A DNA stretch of 64,000 bases from Effrenium voratum (GCA_963377175.1 CAUJNA010001031.1:23501-87500), one strand, 5' to 3'; shown: positions 1 through 13,600, counted from the first letter of the stretch. The notes: a model not told the origin generated them from the sequence alone. Program-made: numbers and translations.

Positions 1-2962
1 TGGTTCATTCCCAACACCCGCAAGGTACCACCCAAAGGTTTCTCCCCACGACCCTCCAACGCCGAGAGAACCACAGCTCCTCCAGGGCATCGGTGAGCTC
101 CTGGCACAGTTCCAATGGACACTTTCACCGGGGATTTGTCAATTTCCAGCGACTTCTTGGTTTTGGAGGAGGTTTCAACCATGAAACATGAGTTCCAAAT
201 GGGCTGTCTCAACATTTGGATTTGAGACCACCCCCAGGTAATTCCCCTTCCATGTCCCTTAAGCCATCCCTTCTCAAACCCAAGCAACCAGGTGTTTTGA
301 CCACACAGGTGCGTCACAAGATACGGGCCATGGGACGCCGAAAAAGCGTGTCAAAGGACCGATCCCTTTTGCCCATTGTATAGGGCAACCAACGGGGAAC
401 CACTTGGAGCGGTCCCAGAGTTGGATTCTAAATAAGCTCGACCGGTTGATAAAGTCAGAAACAAAAACAATTCCTGGGAATTCATGTTCACCAATTATGT
501 GTGAGGGGGTTCCCTATAAAAGATCCTGGACCTATGAAAACTGCTGCCACTTTAGCTGATGCGCCTAGCTTTTTGCTCTGCCAATGGGAGCTTCACAAGC
601 AAAATGGCTCTCCGATCTTTTACCAATCATACTGTTCGATTGGAGGAAGCAAAAACCCATCCTGGCCAATCATTTCAGCATGGCAGTAGCAAAACATGAT
701 GGGTCCACTGGCATGGTGTACAAACGCAAGGGAGCGTCAAACCTATGCTGCTTGCTCTTGTCTCTCACCGGCCTCAGCCACGTTTGCCAACTGGTTGATC
801 TGGTCCTGCCACAGGTCGGGTGTATCAGCACTTTTGGCAACTCGTCCAGCACAATGAAGCCACAAATAAAATCGCCCTTCCAATTCATCGCCCCCTGTGC
901 TTGCCTTGTCGGCTGTCAATCGAGTCAATCAGAACTCAGACTGGCTTCGTTGGGACCGTCTCCTACTAAACTTATAAAGTCACTATCAACACCTGGTCTG
1001 AAAATGATCTACTGAAGAATCGAAACGGCGGCTGCACCCATTTATGGTTGGGATTCTCCCTGACCAACCTTCATCTAGGGTTGTGAGTGCGGCTCCCTAT
1101 GGAACCCTGGTGATGGGGCAACTGCCCTGCACCTGATATGCCGGATGCGTTGGCTGTGCCTTCAGTTGCAACGCCCAACACCCATTGACAAGGCTGTTTA
1201 TGTGTCATCACCAAACCGGTTTTGAAGATGTGCATATGGTTGTCACCCCGGAGCCTCAAGCTCGGGGTGTTCTGCAGCCAGCACCTGTCGACGCTGATGT
1301 AAATGGCCAAGGGGCTACCCTGTATCTTGGTCGGTTCAAAAGAAAACCCCCTCCCCCAATTTTGAGGGGGTGTCAAAATGGTTGCATCAGAAAAACGCGG
1401 GGCTTCCACCAACTATCCTTGAGGGGGTCTTTGCAAAAAACTCACAGCCACATGAGCCACGATCAAATTATGCAGCCCCTGCACAGGATATGGGGATATA
1501 GACAAATGAGTGAGTTTTCTGGTGGCGCGAAACTTGTCCATGTCCGTCCCAAATGGACCATCTGACTCACATTATAGACGGTAACGGCTGGGCAAAGGGC
1601 ACTTGTGACCAAGCGTACTTCACCAACTCAACATAACTTGCCGGTGCTTAGTAGGGAATGACCCACGATTTTGGCAATGAACCTGGAAATTCCCTTGAAG
1701 GAAACCTTAGGGGATGGTTTATAAGGGTCATTCCCTTGTTCCCTGTTGGGACCGGCAAGATGGGGGATCCCCAATACAAGAAAGCTTCATGGCCCGCCCC
1801 AGCGATGCATGGGCTACGTCCCCGGCCTCGTAGTGCATGAGCTTCTCCACCAAAGGATTCTCTGGCGCGTCCGGAGCTCCCACCTGGCAACGCTGCCAAG
1901 AAAAAACATCATGCTGTTGTGGGACCTCCGAATGGGTATGTCGTAAACTAAAGCGTGTGGTTGGGGATTTGGGAATACCTTCGCATCAGAAAAGAAACAC
2001 ATAGCCTTTCCCTCACCGCGCACTGTTGCTTGCCATACTCATCAAAGAGGGCTTGGCAGTCAGACAGGACCTACTTCAAAGGGAAGCCAAAGGAACACCT
2101 TCAACACTTCTCCAGTGACCTTCTGCTCAACCCTGGCAAATGCCCAGGCCTCCTGCAGACATATGGACACCACCTGCTCCTGATTCTGGATCATCTCCTG
2201 GAGCCTGGCCAGCTCTCAGTCCAGACACCAAACGACCTTCGAGGATGGGCCTGCTCAGCTCCGGCACCGCTGTACACCTCATTCGACGTGGGCACAACAT
2301 GTCGCATTTGCCCTGTTAACGTGCTTGAAGGAGTAAGAGGAAACCAACCAGTTTGCTGGTTTGAAATGGATGAGGAAAATGTCCCCCCAAAAAAGAAACA
2401 ACCCGTTCCGGATTTCCCACTTCGAAACACCCCGCATCCCTTCCGAACCAAAACACGCATGGGAAAAGCTGAGGAGGCCGATCAAGTCAAACCAAACCCG
2501 ACTCGACGACGGCTGCCTTATATTTCGCCGATGCATCAGCCGCATCACCCCAAGGAAGCTTCACGGTCAATCCTTTCCAACAGGTGATGATGCGATGTTC
2601 GGTCCAAGGTGATGCCTCAAAACAATCCCCGTGAACTGACGGGGGAACAAATACCTGTAGTGCTTCACTGCGGTGTTTCAAATACCTTTAGCGAATCTAG
2701 TTGCTCAAGAAGTGACTCCCTGCATGATTTGCAGGGGAAGCGATTCTGGGCTGCCGGACTTCCGCACCTCTTTCAAGCCCACCTGGCGCCAAATACGAAT
2801 GGGTTTGTCTCTACATGGCTTGGAGCCCCGCCAAAAAAAACACAAAAGAACAACCAGAGGCCTTCGGGTTCACACAAAATGGCCTTCGGTTTGAAGGGGG
2901 AAAACCGGTTTCCCTGAAGAAAAGTATCAATTTCCACAAGGGCTACGACTCAAGAGACTGGC
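1..2962. other. No gene recognised
   Basis: Mixed-composition sequence with only short, unconvincing open frames on both strands and no codon-bias signal. No RNA gene, repeat array or mobile-element domain was seen. Confidence 0.5.
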
Positions 2963-3079
2963 CTCGAGCTGGTGCAAGGCCTGGGCGCGCTTGGCGAAGT
3001 GCTCCGGAAGCGAAACATGGCTAACCGCCATAGTGGACGGTGGCTGCTTCCCCGAAGACGCATGGACGAACCTCGTGGC
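2963..3079 (-). CDS. Candidate exon of an unidentified minus-strand gene
   Basis: A 39-codon open stretch with GC-rich third positions. It is bounded by an AAG|G acceptor and a GAG|GC donor, the junction type used throughout GPN1 in this window. The peptide includes SHVSLPEHFAKRAQALHQLE. I recognise no family. It could be part of a gene downstream of GPN1 on the same strand together with the candidates at 3.95 and 7.5 kb, but I could not join these in phase. Chance remains possible. Confidence 0.3.
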
Positions 3080-3937
3080 CTTGACGACCATTACCAAGAA
3101 AAAGTGTCCAATGCCGTTTTTCTTGGGATAACCTGATGGATTCCAGGGGCAAAGGATCAAAGTCAAATTGACCTACCAGTGGAACCCATCCATTGTCTAC
3201 CAGTCGCTGCTAAATCTTGCACGCGTGCTCTCCCCACCCGCCTGAAGGCACTTGGCTAACCTTGCGAGCGCGTCTCACATCTCTCGCTCGCTCGCTCTCT
3301 CTCTCTCTCTGGCATGGAAATGACATTGTACAGTTGGCAGCGCACAAGGCTCTCCTTTCCAACCCAAAAAACACCACCGATCGCCAAAGAAAAGATACCT
3401 TCCAGTCCGCCGCTCGCCCTTTCCAGCGAAGTTGAACACCGCCGTTTCAGGGTAGAACGGCACTAGGCAGCCACACCGGAGCTCGACGCGGTCGAAAGGG
3501 ATCACGTTCTTTGCGGGCGCCTGCCAGCTGCTTAGCGGCAATGGGGCGAGTTGCCCTTTCACCCATTGGAGAAGCGGTTGAGTCGCGACAAACACCAGTC
3601 AACGCGATAAACACCAGTCGAGTCAAGTGGTCTATCCAAAACTATTGGCCAAGAGTCGAAATGGGCTTGCGGCAGCTGGGAGTGACCCGGGTTTTGATTC
3701 GCCGTCTCCCGGCGGTTTGCTGCGAAGTTTCAGAAGCTTCCCCACGTCCTTCCCAAAAACATAAATTGGACGTCTTGACTGACCCTTACATTCAACCTTC
3801 GCAAGCCAAAAGGCACCTTCGGCCAAAAAAGTCCAAAGCGATGGCATTCGCCCCACTGACCCCCGGAAACCCAAGGAGTCGAACTCGCCATGCACTCGCC
3901 ATCGGGACCGGCGGCATCGCGTCCCCGGCATCGCCGC

Positions 3938-3979
3938 CTTTCCATGAAAGGCTTCGAAGTCGTACTCGGCCTCCAAGTC
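3938..3979 (-). CDS. Candidate micro-exon, minus strand
   Basis: Fourteen codons (DLEAEYDFEAFHGK) between a TCAG|G acceptor and an AAG|GC donor, directly downstream in sense of the AAGC array, which would then lie in the preceding intron. The acidic, GC3-rich peptide looks coding, but 42 bases is short and no family is recognised. Confidence 0.22.
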
Positions 3980-4014
3980 CTGACCCGAGGACATCTGGCG
4001 CAAACGGTCCAGGA

Positions 4015-4016
4015 CC

Positions 4017-4112
<96 letters not shown>

Positions 4113-4172
4113 TAACCAACCAAGCAAGCAACCAACCAACCAAGCAAGCAAGCAAGCATGCAAGCCCGCAAC

Positions 4173-4203
<31 letters not shown>

Positions 4204-4890
4204 CCAAGCAAGCAAGCAACCAAGCAACCAACCAAGCCAGCAAGCAACCAAGCCAGCAAGCAACCAAGCAAGCAAGCAACCAAGAAAGCAACCAAGAAAG
4301 CAAGCAAGCAAGCAAGCAAGCAAGCAACCAAGCAAGCAAGCAAGCAAGCAACCAAGCAAGCCAGCCAGCAAGCAACCAAGCAACCAAGCAACCAAGCAAC
4401 CAAGCAACCAAGCAACCAAGCAACCAAGCCAGCAAGCAACCAAGAAAGCAAGCAAGCAAGCAAGCAAGCAACCAAGCAAGCAAGCAATCAAGCAACCAAG
4501 CAAGCCAGCCAGCAACCAAGCAAGCAAGCAAGCAACCAACCAACCAAGCAACCAAGCAAGCAAGCAACCAAGCAACCAACCAAGCCAGCAAGCAACCAAG
4601 CAAGCAAGCAAGCCAGCAAGCAACCAAGCAAGTAAGCAAGCAAGCACGCAACCAAGCAAGCAACCAAGCAAGCAACCAAGAAAGCAAGCAAGCAAGCAAG
4701 CAAGCAAGTAAGCAAGCAACCAAGCAAGCAACCAAGCAAGCAAGCAACCAAGCAAGCAAGCAACCAAGCAACCAACCAAGCCAGCAAGCAACCAAGCAAG
4801 CAAGCCAGCAAGCAACCAAGCAAGTAAGCAAGCAAGCACGCAACCAAGCAAGCAAGAAAGCAAGCAAGCAACCAAGCAACCAAGCAGCAA
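4015..4890. repeat. AAGC/AACC tetranucleotide array
   Basis: About 0.88 kb of interrupted CAAG and CAAC units on the plus strand. Because 4 and 3 share no factor, all frames stay open and produce artefactual Lys-Gln-Ala-Ser or Leu-Ala-Cys-Leu proteins; these are not genes. Confidence 0.97.
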
Positions 4891-7476
4891 AAAACAAAAA
4901 AACACGCATCTCTCAGCCATATCGGGGCCTGGCCATCGGACCCCTGCACCTGGCGCAAAAAAGATGGTGACCTCGGAGCCACCAAAATGTGAACAAATGT
5001 CTCGGGTTGCTCGTATCCCAAAAGCCAAACCGCCCCCCCCCCCGCAAAGCCGTGCAAAGGGAAGGTTCCCTCCCCCCACCCCCCCCCGGAAACAAATAGA
5101 GGCCTCAACGCGATACAGCTGTGATGTTTTGCAAGCAACATGCCTTTCAAGCTGGCTTTGAGTAGATATATATATATATAGTGAGTTTTCAGATTATATA
5201 GATATGCATGGGTACATGAAAGAAGAAACAAGAAGTCACCGTGTTGAATAGCAGAAGTAGCTGGATAGTTTCTGGGCACGCTTCGAAAGGTGCTAGACAT
5301 TGAATAGAACAAGTTGTGCCAGATATATGAACAACTGATAAGCAGGTTCATACGAAAACACACTATATAGACATATAGTAGGTTCAGTAGAATGTCTAAT
5401 ATGCTAGGCACATGTTAGGCATATGCTGGGAACCTGTTGCGAGGGGCTAGGGGGTATGCTAAACGCGTGTTAGCATTTTAGCAGACATGTGCTAGATCTA
5501 TGCTGCAGTAGCAATGTGTTGGATATATATGACACACACACACACAGAGTAGCCACATACCAGATGCACTCTAGGAACTCCATTTGGTCTATTAGGTATG
5601 TGCAAGACAGTAAGTTAGGAATAAAACAAATATGCCAACCGAGGGGCAGGCATATGATGGGATATTGTTGCAAGATGCCAGGGCTCCAGAGATGTGCTCG
5701 ACACGTGTTGGACATACAGCAGACACATGCCTTTTACATTCTAGGACTTTTACTAGGTCTATACTGGGTATTCGCTAGACAAGGGAACACCTAAAACGGC
5801 AACATACACATCGCACATTTCATGAAAAGCAATTCCAAATGACATTAGACCTCGGTCTGTTCTACATTGAACAGCTCTTCTTGCAAGAACCAACACAATT
5901 GTTTCAAAGTCATATGGCAGTCATATGGCCTGAAATCCAAACTCGGGAACACCCCAACCGGATTGCAGAAACCCGTTTCTGGGGCCAACCCCTTTGGGAT
6001 GTGCGTGGACGTGAGATCTCCGAGATCTTCGTTTCTCGAGGCCTTCAAAACCTCGAGGCTTCTAACCTCCAACCCCGTTGGCCCGTGCTTGCCGTCGCTC
6101 TTGATGCTTTTTGTTTTGTTCTTGTGTTAGCCCGTTGTGCTTGTGCAAAAACGCAGCTCCCACGGCGCACCCTTTTGAGAAATACTGGTTTTGGGAGGCA
6201 ACCACCTTCTTGTTTCATGGTTGCGGGCCCCCCAAGACATGCAAACACAAACGTCACTATGCGACTGTGAACTGCAAACGATCCAAATTGAAGCGAACCT
6301 CGGCATCCGGGTTCCATTCTTCACTTGCCCCAAGGTAATCAAACCCAAAAGTCGTTCAAAAGTCGAAAAAGCGCCGCCTACCACTGCAGAATTGGAAATC
6401 CGGTGGGATTACATCTGCGGCCAAAACATGGCCCACTGCTCAGAGTTCGCAAAAACGCCTCGTCGCTCATGGAGAAGTGCTCAGTCTGCCTTGGAGCCAC
6501 GGGAAACCTATCAACGGGGGTGTCTCCACATGGTCCCAACGTGGATCTCAGGGAACAGAATGAGCCCAAGAAGAACCATCCCAAGCAAACAGGCGGGGAC
6601 GGGCGCCCAGGATGAACTTCTGGACTTTGATTGGGGTGACCCGCGAGGGACTCCGGGAATTCGAATCCGCTTTTTGGGGCCACACTAAGGACCAACTCTC
6701 GGTTTCGCGGGGAATGGATCATCGGAGAAACTCCATGAACAAAAAAGGAGCCGCCACCCCTCTGTTGATGCAAAGTTGACATTAGCTGAAAATGGATGCC
6801 ACAGAATAAGGAGAAACGGAGAAAGCCTTCAGGCTTCTCTTTTGCTCCCTTGCATTTTCCACCACTGTGAAGCATGCGGACAGATGTTACAACTTCAAGC
6901 TCTTCGTGTTGGAACCCTGACATTCAGTGTTCAAAGGAAATAGGTTTGACTTGACACGGTTTGACCCTTGGGTTTGTCTGTTGGTGTCACACGCTCTCGC
7001 TCGCTCGCTCGCTCCCTCTCTCTCAAACGCTGGGTGCATGGACTGCGAGGGCATCTGGCGAGCGAGCGGATCAGGCTTTTTGGGGGAACCGCTTCAAAGT
7101 GCAAGGGCGAAGTGAGTTGTCTCAAAGTTCGGGTCCCGAACGAGGAAGGGGTGCGGTTTCCTTTTGTTTTCCTCCAACCCCAGGCACGAGCCCATTCCAA
7201 GACGTTCACGTCTTGTGATTTGCCTCTGAAGCCATTCAAAAGGACGTACCCACAAGAAGGCCCATGTCCTTAAGCAGGAGCTTCCAAACCATCTTCTCAT
7301 GGGTACTGGTTGCCGCTGAGAAGCTTGCAAGCAAACCACAATTGGCGCAATGCCCAGACTGGCTTGCTTGGCTCGGCACAGATTGCCCCACAAACTAGAC
7401 CAAACCGGGCCCAAAGCAGACATATGACAGCCAGACCGTGAACATAGCAAATCACCCTCGCATGACTCACCGGCGC
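4891..7476. other. No gene recognised
   Basis: Contains a short C-rich stretch near 5030-5090, a TA run near 5168, and around 5380-5720 a degenerate family of short motifs resembling ATGCTAGGCACATGTT. Open frames here have no coding bias or recognisable domain. Confidence 0.45.
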
Positions 7477-7577
7477 CTCCTCTCCTGAGATGCTTCGCAA
7501 CAGCCACATGGCCAATGAGAGCGGCAAGGTTTCGCAAGGCAAGTTGCAGGCTGGAGCCAAGACTTCGGACGAAACGC
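7477..7577 (-). CDS. Candidate exon of an unidentified minus-strand gene
   Basis: A 101-base stretch between a CCAG|G acceptor and a GGAG|GC donor, open in one frame. The peptide includes SLGSSLQLALRNLAALIGHV, which could form an amphipathic helix. The junctions match the GPN1 pattern and this is the only support; no family is recognised. Confidence 0.25.
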
Positions 7578-8119
7578 CTGGTTTTGGTCCATGTTTCCAT
7601 TTACCACTGAACCTTGTTTGGGCACACAAAGCGGAAAATAGTCGGCGAGACGAGCTTTGGGCAAGGGGCCCCAGGGCCACTCCCATTTGGGTACCTCCCA
7701 AGTGGGAATCGTCAAACTTGCTTGGTGTCCGCTTTTTGTTTTCCATAGTTTTTCCATTTGGCTTCCCTGATGTCAAGGGGCTCCCCCGAATTTTCAGACG
7801 GCCATGGGTCAACATCCCAATCCCCGCTGAAATAGGTTCTAAAATGGGTGGTGAATTCACCTACCCCAACCCGAATTTTCGGACAGACTTTGCAGATCTT
7901 TGGGAGCGTGATCCGCTAGGCCTTCTCGACGTCCTCGTCGGGCAGTGCAAAAATGGAGCGCGGCCCTGCGAAGAACAGGGGAAGAGCTCAGATGCCCAGT
8001 GGCCAGATCCTTTTTTGGTGGGTTAAGTTTGAAGGGAAGCCTTCCCCAAAAAAATGAAAAAAGGGCAGCACTGGGCAACTGGAATAGTGTTTGAACAAGT
8101 TTGCAGAGCTCTCTGCATT

Positions 8120-8196
8120 CATACACACGCGCACACACACATGCATACATGCTACACGTCCCTTTAGCCTGTCTGTCTGTCTGTCTCTGTGTGTGT

Positions 8197-8231
<35 letters not shown>

Positions 8232-8275
8232 GCTGTCTCTCCTCTCTCTCTCTTCCTCCCCCTCCCTCTCTCATA
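8120..8275. repeat. CA, TG and CT microsatellite cluster
   Basis: Consecutive short runs of CA, TGTC, TG and CT dinucleotides. The rest of 7.6-9.1 kb holds no feature I can support. Confidence 0.9.
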
Positions 8276-9107
8276 TCCAATCGATACTCAATCCTTCTTG
8301 CAACTGACATCCAAGTCAAACATAAAAGTGCTTCATATCCTTGCACAGATGCATTTACATGTTAGTTCGTCTCTTGTACACAATTCCAGATACATTCTAA
8401 TTAAGTGTATTTAAACCAAACTTGCAAAGCAGCTATCTCAGTTGGGCGTTCCTTGTCTAATACGATTCAACCACTGTCAAGAACAACTATTGAAAATCAA
8501 GTATAGGAAGAATATGAAAGTTAGAATGATTTCGAGTTCAAGCCAAATTTAACTTTAATCGGCTGCAGTTTCTTGTGTGTCTCCAAAGTCAATTGGAACA
8601 CAGCTACTGTCATGGCCAGTTAAAACTGGAATCAAGAGAAAAAATAAAACAGAAGGGTTGTTGTCCTTATCTAACTCCATTTGGTTTTAACCAAGCAAGA
8701 ACAGAGCCAAACCAATAACAGAAACATGTTTTCAACATAGATCTTATTGTTGGCCTACAATGCTGTAAAGCGCGGTGTTTGCATTCACTCAGATCATGTT
8801 GCTCTGGATCAAAGGCTAACTACTCAAGATTGCACAGACATCGTTTTAGAACATCCTCAATCCTGGCCCCCCAATAAGCTTGACAGTTTTTGACTCGTTG
8901 AGGTTTTCCCACCTGCATTGAAGATTGAAGATCTCCAGATGTTGCTTTTTTGAGAATCGTCCATCCTGGCCAGCCCTCAAGTCCCACAAAAGCTGTAATG
9001 TTTTCAATACACATGGTTTCCTTATTGGCAAAGTGCAGGCAATGCACATCCACAGTTTGACTCTTGGAACGAGCTCTGCTTGTCCGCCTTGTCAGATTTC
9101 ATACTTG

Positions 9108-9535
9108 GGCAATCCAGGATCTGCTTTCACATCCTGGATTGACGATTGAGGCTTGAAGGTTCTTTGACAACTCTTGATGGGATTCTTCAAATATGTACTT
9201 AGCGCAATCCAAGATGTGCTAGCACGTGCTAGCGCATCCTGGATTGAAGATTGAAGCTTCTCAACCACTTTCTGGAAATCTTCAAACCCATACATAGCTC
9301 AAACTGATATGTGCTAGCACATCCTGGGTTGAAGATTGAAGATTGAAGAATTCCAGAAAGAGTTTCGAGATAATCTTCAATCTTCAATCGTCAATCCAGG
9401 ATGTGCTAGAAGGTGCTAACACATCCTGGATTCCCCTAAGTATAGATTTGAAGAATCTCAGCACGAACTGTGAAATAATCTTCAATCTTCAATCCAGGAT
9501 ATGCTAGCACGTGCTAGCACATCCTGGATTGCACT
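9108..9535. repeat. Array of ~42-bp palindromes at ~98-bp spacing
   Basis: Five related units centred near 9126, 9225, 9310, 9412 and 9510. The best are near-perfect palindromes built around GCTAGCACGTGCTAGC with flanks of the AATCCAGGATGT type and its complement. The third is a half-palindrome. Short CTTCAATC direct repeats lie between units. Each full unit could extrude as a cruciform or offer symmetric binding sites; no function is known. Confidence 0.85.
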
Positions 9536-9678
9536 AAGTACTGATGCTATAATTTAGGTCTAATAAAGAGTGCATTTTTTGAGCATCACTTCTAGAAGCT
9601 GGAAAGTGAATTTCACACGCAGTTTTACAGCAACCATGTGAATGTTTGGACGAACACCTGAGTACTCCAGGGGGGGTA

Positions 9679-9722
9679 CCATATATATATATACACATAT
9701 ATATATATATATATCTGTATAT
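9679..9722. repeat. TA microsatellite
   Basis: Interrupted TA run of about 44 bases. The sequence between it and 10.4 kb shows nothing recognisable. Confidence 0.9.
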
Positions 9723-10426
9723 ACATACACATCTTGATACTATCTTGCAGGCAGAACAACCCCCACTCACCAACGCCGTCTCTGCCACAGCCTTCCGAGG
9801 CCAGCGTTGCAGACAAATTCTCCTTTCGCGCAAGCGAAATGGTGGCAAGTCTCTCACTCGGCTTGCCCGGTGTCGTTTGTTGCTTCTTTGTGGAATGTGA
9901 CAACCAAATGGACCCCGTGAGACCCCCAGCATCTGTGAACTCACGTGCGGTCAAACTCATTTGTGGTCACGGTACGTCACGGTCCCTTAAAAAGAGCCCT
10001 ACATGTTGACTGCCGGAGCAGGCAGGTGCCAAATGAGTCATTGAGTCATAATCCAAACTCAAGAGATCCACAAAAAAACCGTTTTGACATCCGGCTTTCT
10101 GCAAATTTTCCCCAAACCGCACGGGTCCTCTGGCAAGCGGCTGCAGCTACGGCCTTACAGACCCTTGCTTGGTCTTTGATTCCAGACACACATTTGTTTT
10201 GCTAGGTGGTTGACTAGTCGTCCCGATCTTCCACCGAGAAGGGCAACCAGGACAAAAACAGCAGATCCTTGGACTACGCTTGTCTTTTCTTTGCCCTTCG
10301 TTGGATATCACTTCTGCCTGTGTCCCAGCAATACTTGCAGTCTTCGTTATATGTCCCCCTTGCACACCAACAAGATGAAACCGCTGCTAAAACGGCGACC
10401 ATAAGGAGACGTTTAAGTCAACTGTC

Positions 10427-10628
10427 TTACCCCTGTCTTTGCGCCAGGGCGCTGGGTGCTTTGGAGCCGCTTGGGCTGGCCATGCTGGGACGGCTCTTGC
10501 TCCTGCGCGTGCTCGTGGAAACTCTGGTCTGGGCTTTGCTCGCCGCGATGGCGACGATGCACTCGCCGGGGCTGGGGCTGGCAGGTTTAAGCTTGTCCCT
10601 CGCTAAGCTCCTGCGCGACTTGACTTCC
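10427..10628 (-). CDS. GPN1: GPN1 exon 12 (Ser/Arg-rich C-terminus)
   Basis: Sixty-six codons plus TAA, rich in Ser, Arg, Lys and Pro. Assigned by phase, GC3 and the AG|G acceptor; an antisense frame is also open here, so this is the least certain exon. Confidence 0.62.
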
Positions 10629-13600
10629 CTGCTGCCCAAGGCTGGGCCTTCAATTCTTTGTTGGCTGGACCCCCAAAAGACATGGTGCTGGTCGATGACA
10701 TAAATCCATGTCCACAGGGGCCATTTGGCTCAGTGGAGCCCCAGATCTTAAAATCTGAGAGCGCAAACGTGACATCAGGGAACATACCCGAACATACCAA
10801 ACCAAACAGCCACCTGGTTTTTCGCCCCGCGTCGCAGCTTCCTTTTGGCTTTCCCCCAAGACCCTTACCACTGGGGTGGGGTTGGATCTCAGTCCTGGAG
10901 CTCTGAATGGGTTGCAGCAGCCTCCGCAGGCGCTGGGCCTCGTTGTCCGCGCTCCACGGGTTCCACGGCCCCAGCACCGCGCACGGCGCCGAAGCCGCGG
11001 GCGCCGCGGAGGGCGAAGGCGGCGGCGGCGGCGGTTTTGGGCGGAGGAGCGGAGCCAAGGCCGAGGGCTCCAGGGTCAAAACCTTGTCCTTGGTGCATGG
11101 CTCGCCTCACTGAAAGCGTTGCGAGCGCTCAGCTTCTGACAGAGTTAAACCAAACAAAAAAAACACGGCGATGATTTTAAAGGGAAAGCTCGGGGCTCAC
11201 AGAGCTGAGTTCTCGCTTGTTGGTACTTGGATGAGCCATTTTTGGTGAAACAAGTTGAAGGGGGAAAATGAGACCAAATAGTTCGGCCGCACTAAAGAAT
11301 CGAGACTCAGCACACTCACTGCCAGCATCGTATGCGCCGTCGCCGGTGTCGACCATGCCACTGGTGGACAGGTCTGGCGCCGTGGAATCAGGCTCTGGCG
11401 GGGCCTCCAGGATACCATAGGACCGCCTTCAGGGGCCCTGGATGTCCAACCTACCATGGAACACTCAGAGGGTGATTTTGGAACCCAAGACATGAAACCT
11501 GCGCTGGGTTCCTGCAAACATCACCATCGGAAAGTTGAGCGCTGGCCTTGTAGGCCGAGCCGGACACTTCCGTGGCACCTCTGGCGCGGCGACTTTCCGC
11601 TCTACACCTGTGCGCTCCAGCGGCAAGACTGGCGAGCCTTCCAGGAATGCAGCAATCTGACTGCACTGGTAGAACAGCGTTGCCAGGTAACGCTCCACCA
11701 ATCCCTGCACTGCGCCATTGCATGCACGCATGTGATCGATCTACAAGGCTCGCTGCCATAAAACTGGACATGATGCTTCCGCCTTTCAAGCATGCCGCCA
11801 TGATTGTGGACATGATGTCTCCGCCTTTCAAGCATCTCGCAACCTTTTCCAGAACCTTCATCCCCAAGTCTATCGCAAGGCGCAAGACTTTCACAACATG
11901 TTCACCGCCCGGCTTGTGGACTCTCCATGGATTGATTCTTGAAGCCGCCAGCCCACATTGAGCCACAGCTGAGCCACAAACATCGTGCGAACAGTGGATG
12001 CGGTGTGTCTTAAAATGCGGGACCCGCCCCCCCCAATGTGAGATTTCATAAATAGGGGTCCGTGCCTCGCCCCCCTCTATTAAGCTAATACTTGTGGAAT
12101 TTACCTTGAAATCTGAAAAAAAAAAACACGTTCGAACAAAACCGACATATTTCACACACACACACACAAACGCGCTGAGTTTAAGCTAGTTAGCCCTTGC
12201 AATTTAACAAATCGGCACCGCCCCCTCCAAATCTGCGGGGGAAAACCCTAGCTAGCTCTGTATTTTTCGACCCAGTGCCGAACCAAACTTCTTGCGCAGG
12301 TTCTTTTGCATCTCCCATGGTGAGGTTTTGAGCAGAGTATAACAGAGTCCCACGGACGGCCACACCGATTTCTGTTTTGAAGGTGGATCTGGGCATTGAG
12401 ATGCGGCTTTCTTGCAAAACAGCTACACTTGTATGCTACCTCGCTCACGAGCTCTACGCTGTCTCTCATCAAGATTTGGTAACGGACCTCCGGGCATCGA
12501 TGTTTATTGTTTTTTGCCAGGCTCGTCATCCTAAACTCATGAGGTCCAGCTCTCGCTCTTCAATGGACAGATTCTGCATGTCCTCCTCCAACCTGAGCAA
12601 CGCACGCCCCGATGGTACCCTACTTTGCACCTTGGGGCATCAGATCTAGCTGCTTGCACTGTTTGGGGCACGTCAAAAATATAGTTGCATTGCGTGCTTC
12701 TCTAACCTGTGTTCAGGGAAATCCAACCATGAACAAGTTTAGCCAAATGCGCCTGAGGGGTTGGCAAAAGCCCCCAGTGCTACATGGCAGCCAAAGCGCC
12801 CTCAAATCAGCTCCTCTCGCATTGCTTGGTCACACCAAATATCTGTCGTAGCTCCAAACCGGGGTTCAACCACAAGGCCGGAACTTCCCGAAAGTTCCCA
12901 TCACACTGGCCATGACTCCCGTGTCATTCGTCATTTCTGATGTCCGAAGGGTCCCAGAACAAGAACTCCCCGGGTGTCCGCGCTGGTCGCGGCCCCGCTT
13001 GGCACGGTCCATGTTCTGCTCAAAGGACTTGAGCTGCTCCTAGCGGCGAACTAACGATTTGCGGTTGGCCATCAGATCAGTGGAACAACTTGATAAATCC
13101 TGGAACGGTTCGATTCAACCGCAAATGCCAACAAACAACCATGGCTTCATTTCTTGGTGCGAACATCCAACCCCAGCATCAGGTCAGGCCGGAGCCTTCT
13201 CCTTAGTGCTCGGTTGGCCACATCGCTGGCTTGGATTCAAGACTCTGATTTGTTGGTGGCTGTTGGGAGTGTCAGCCAGGGAACCAAAGACAGCCGCCCC
13301 GAAGCCACTCTTCCTCTTGAGACACAAAACATCATGATGGCTTGATTTGGGGAGGGGAGACAAATCGACCCCTAGAGATCTCCATGAGGGTGGTTCCGTG
13401 ATTTTGAGTTGTGGAAACCACGTACTTTGAGAGGGGGGGAACCGGGTCATTGAAGTTCATAGCCATGTTCCCTGTGTTGGAAAGGACAAAGGGTCAGTTT
13501 CCTTTGGGGTCATGATTGAAGGAAGCGGGTAGCGACCTTTAGTTTACCCTTTCAGACAAACCGGAAGCAAAGAAATTAGTTCGTTGGTTACACCAAAGGT

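Noticed and set aside
3511..4909. Lys-Gln-Ala-Ser and Leu-Ala-Cys-Leu proteins of 230-450 residues
   Set aside because: AAGC/AACC array read on both strands; the same artefact occurs at 38.5-39.1 and 54.4-55.8 kb.
9108..9535. CRISPR array
   Set aside because: Regular spacing, but the units are diverged palindromes with non-unique spacers, in a eukaryotic genome.
10269..10703. Leu-rich plus-strand frame
   Set aside because: Antisense to GPN1 exon 12, whose phase and junctions fit the gene; kept as a caveat on that exon.
10719..10736. GCCATTTGGCTCAG, resembling part of the dinoflagellate spliced leader
   Set aside because: One base short of the leader core, lacks its 5' half, lies on the strand opposite to GPN1 inside an intron, and has no donor; most likely chance.
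13095..13125. tRNA-like T-arm (GGTTCGATTC)
   Set aside because: No acceptor or anticodon stem pairs at the required distances. No tRNA, rRNA or snRNA gene was recognised anywhere in the window.
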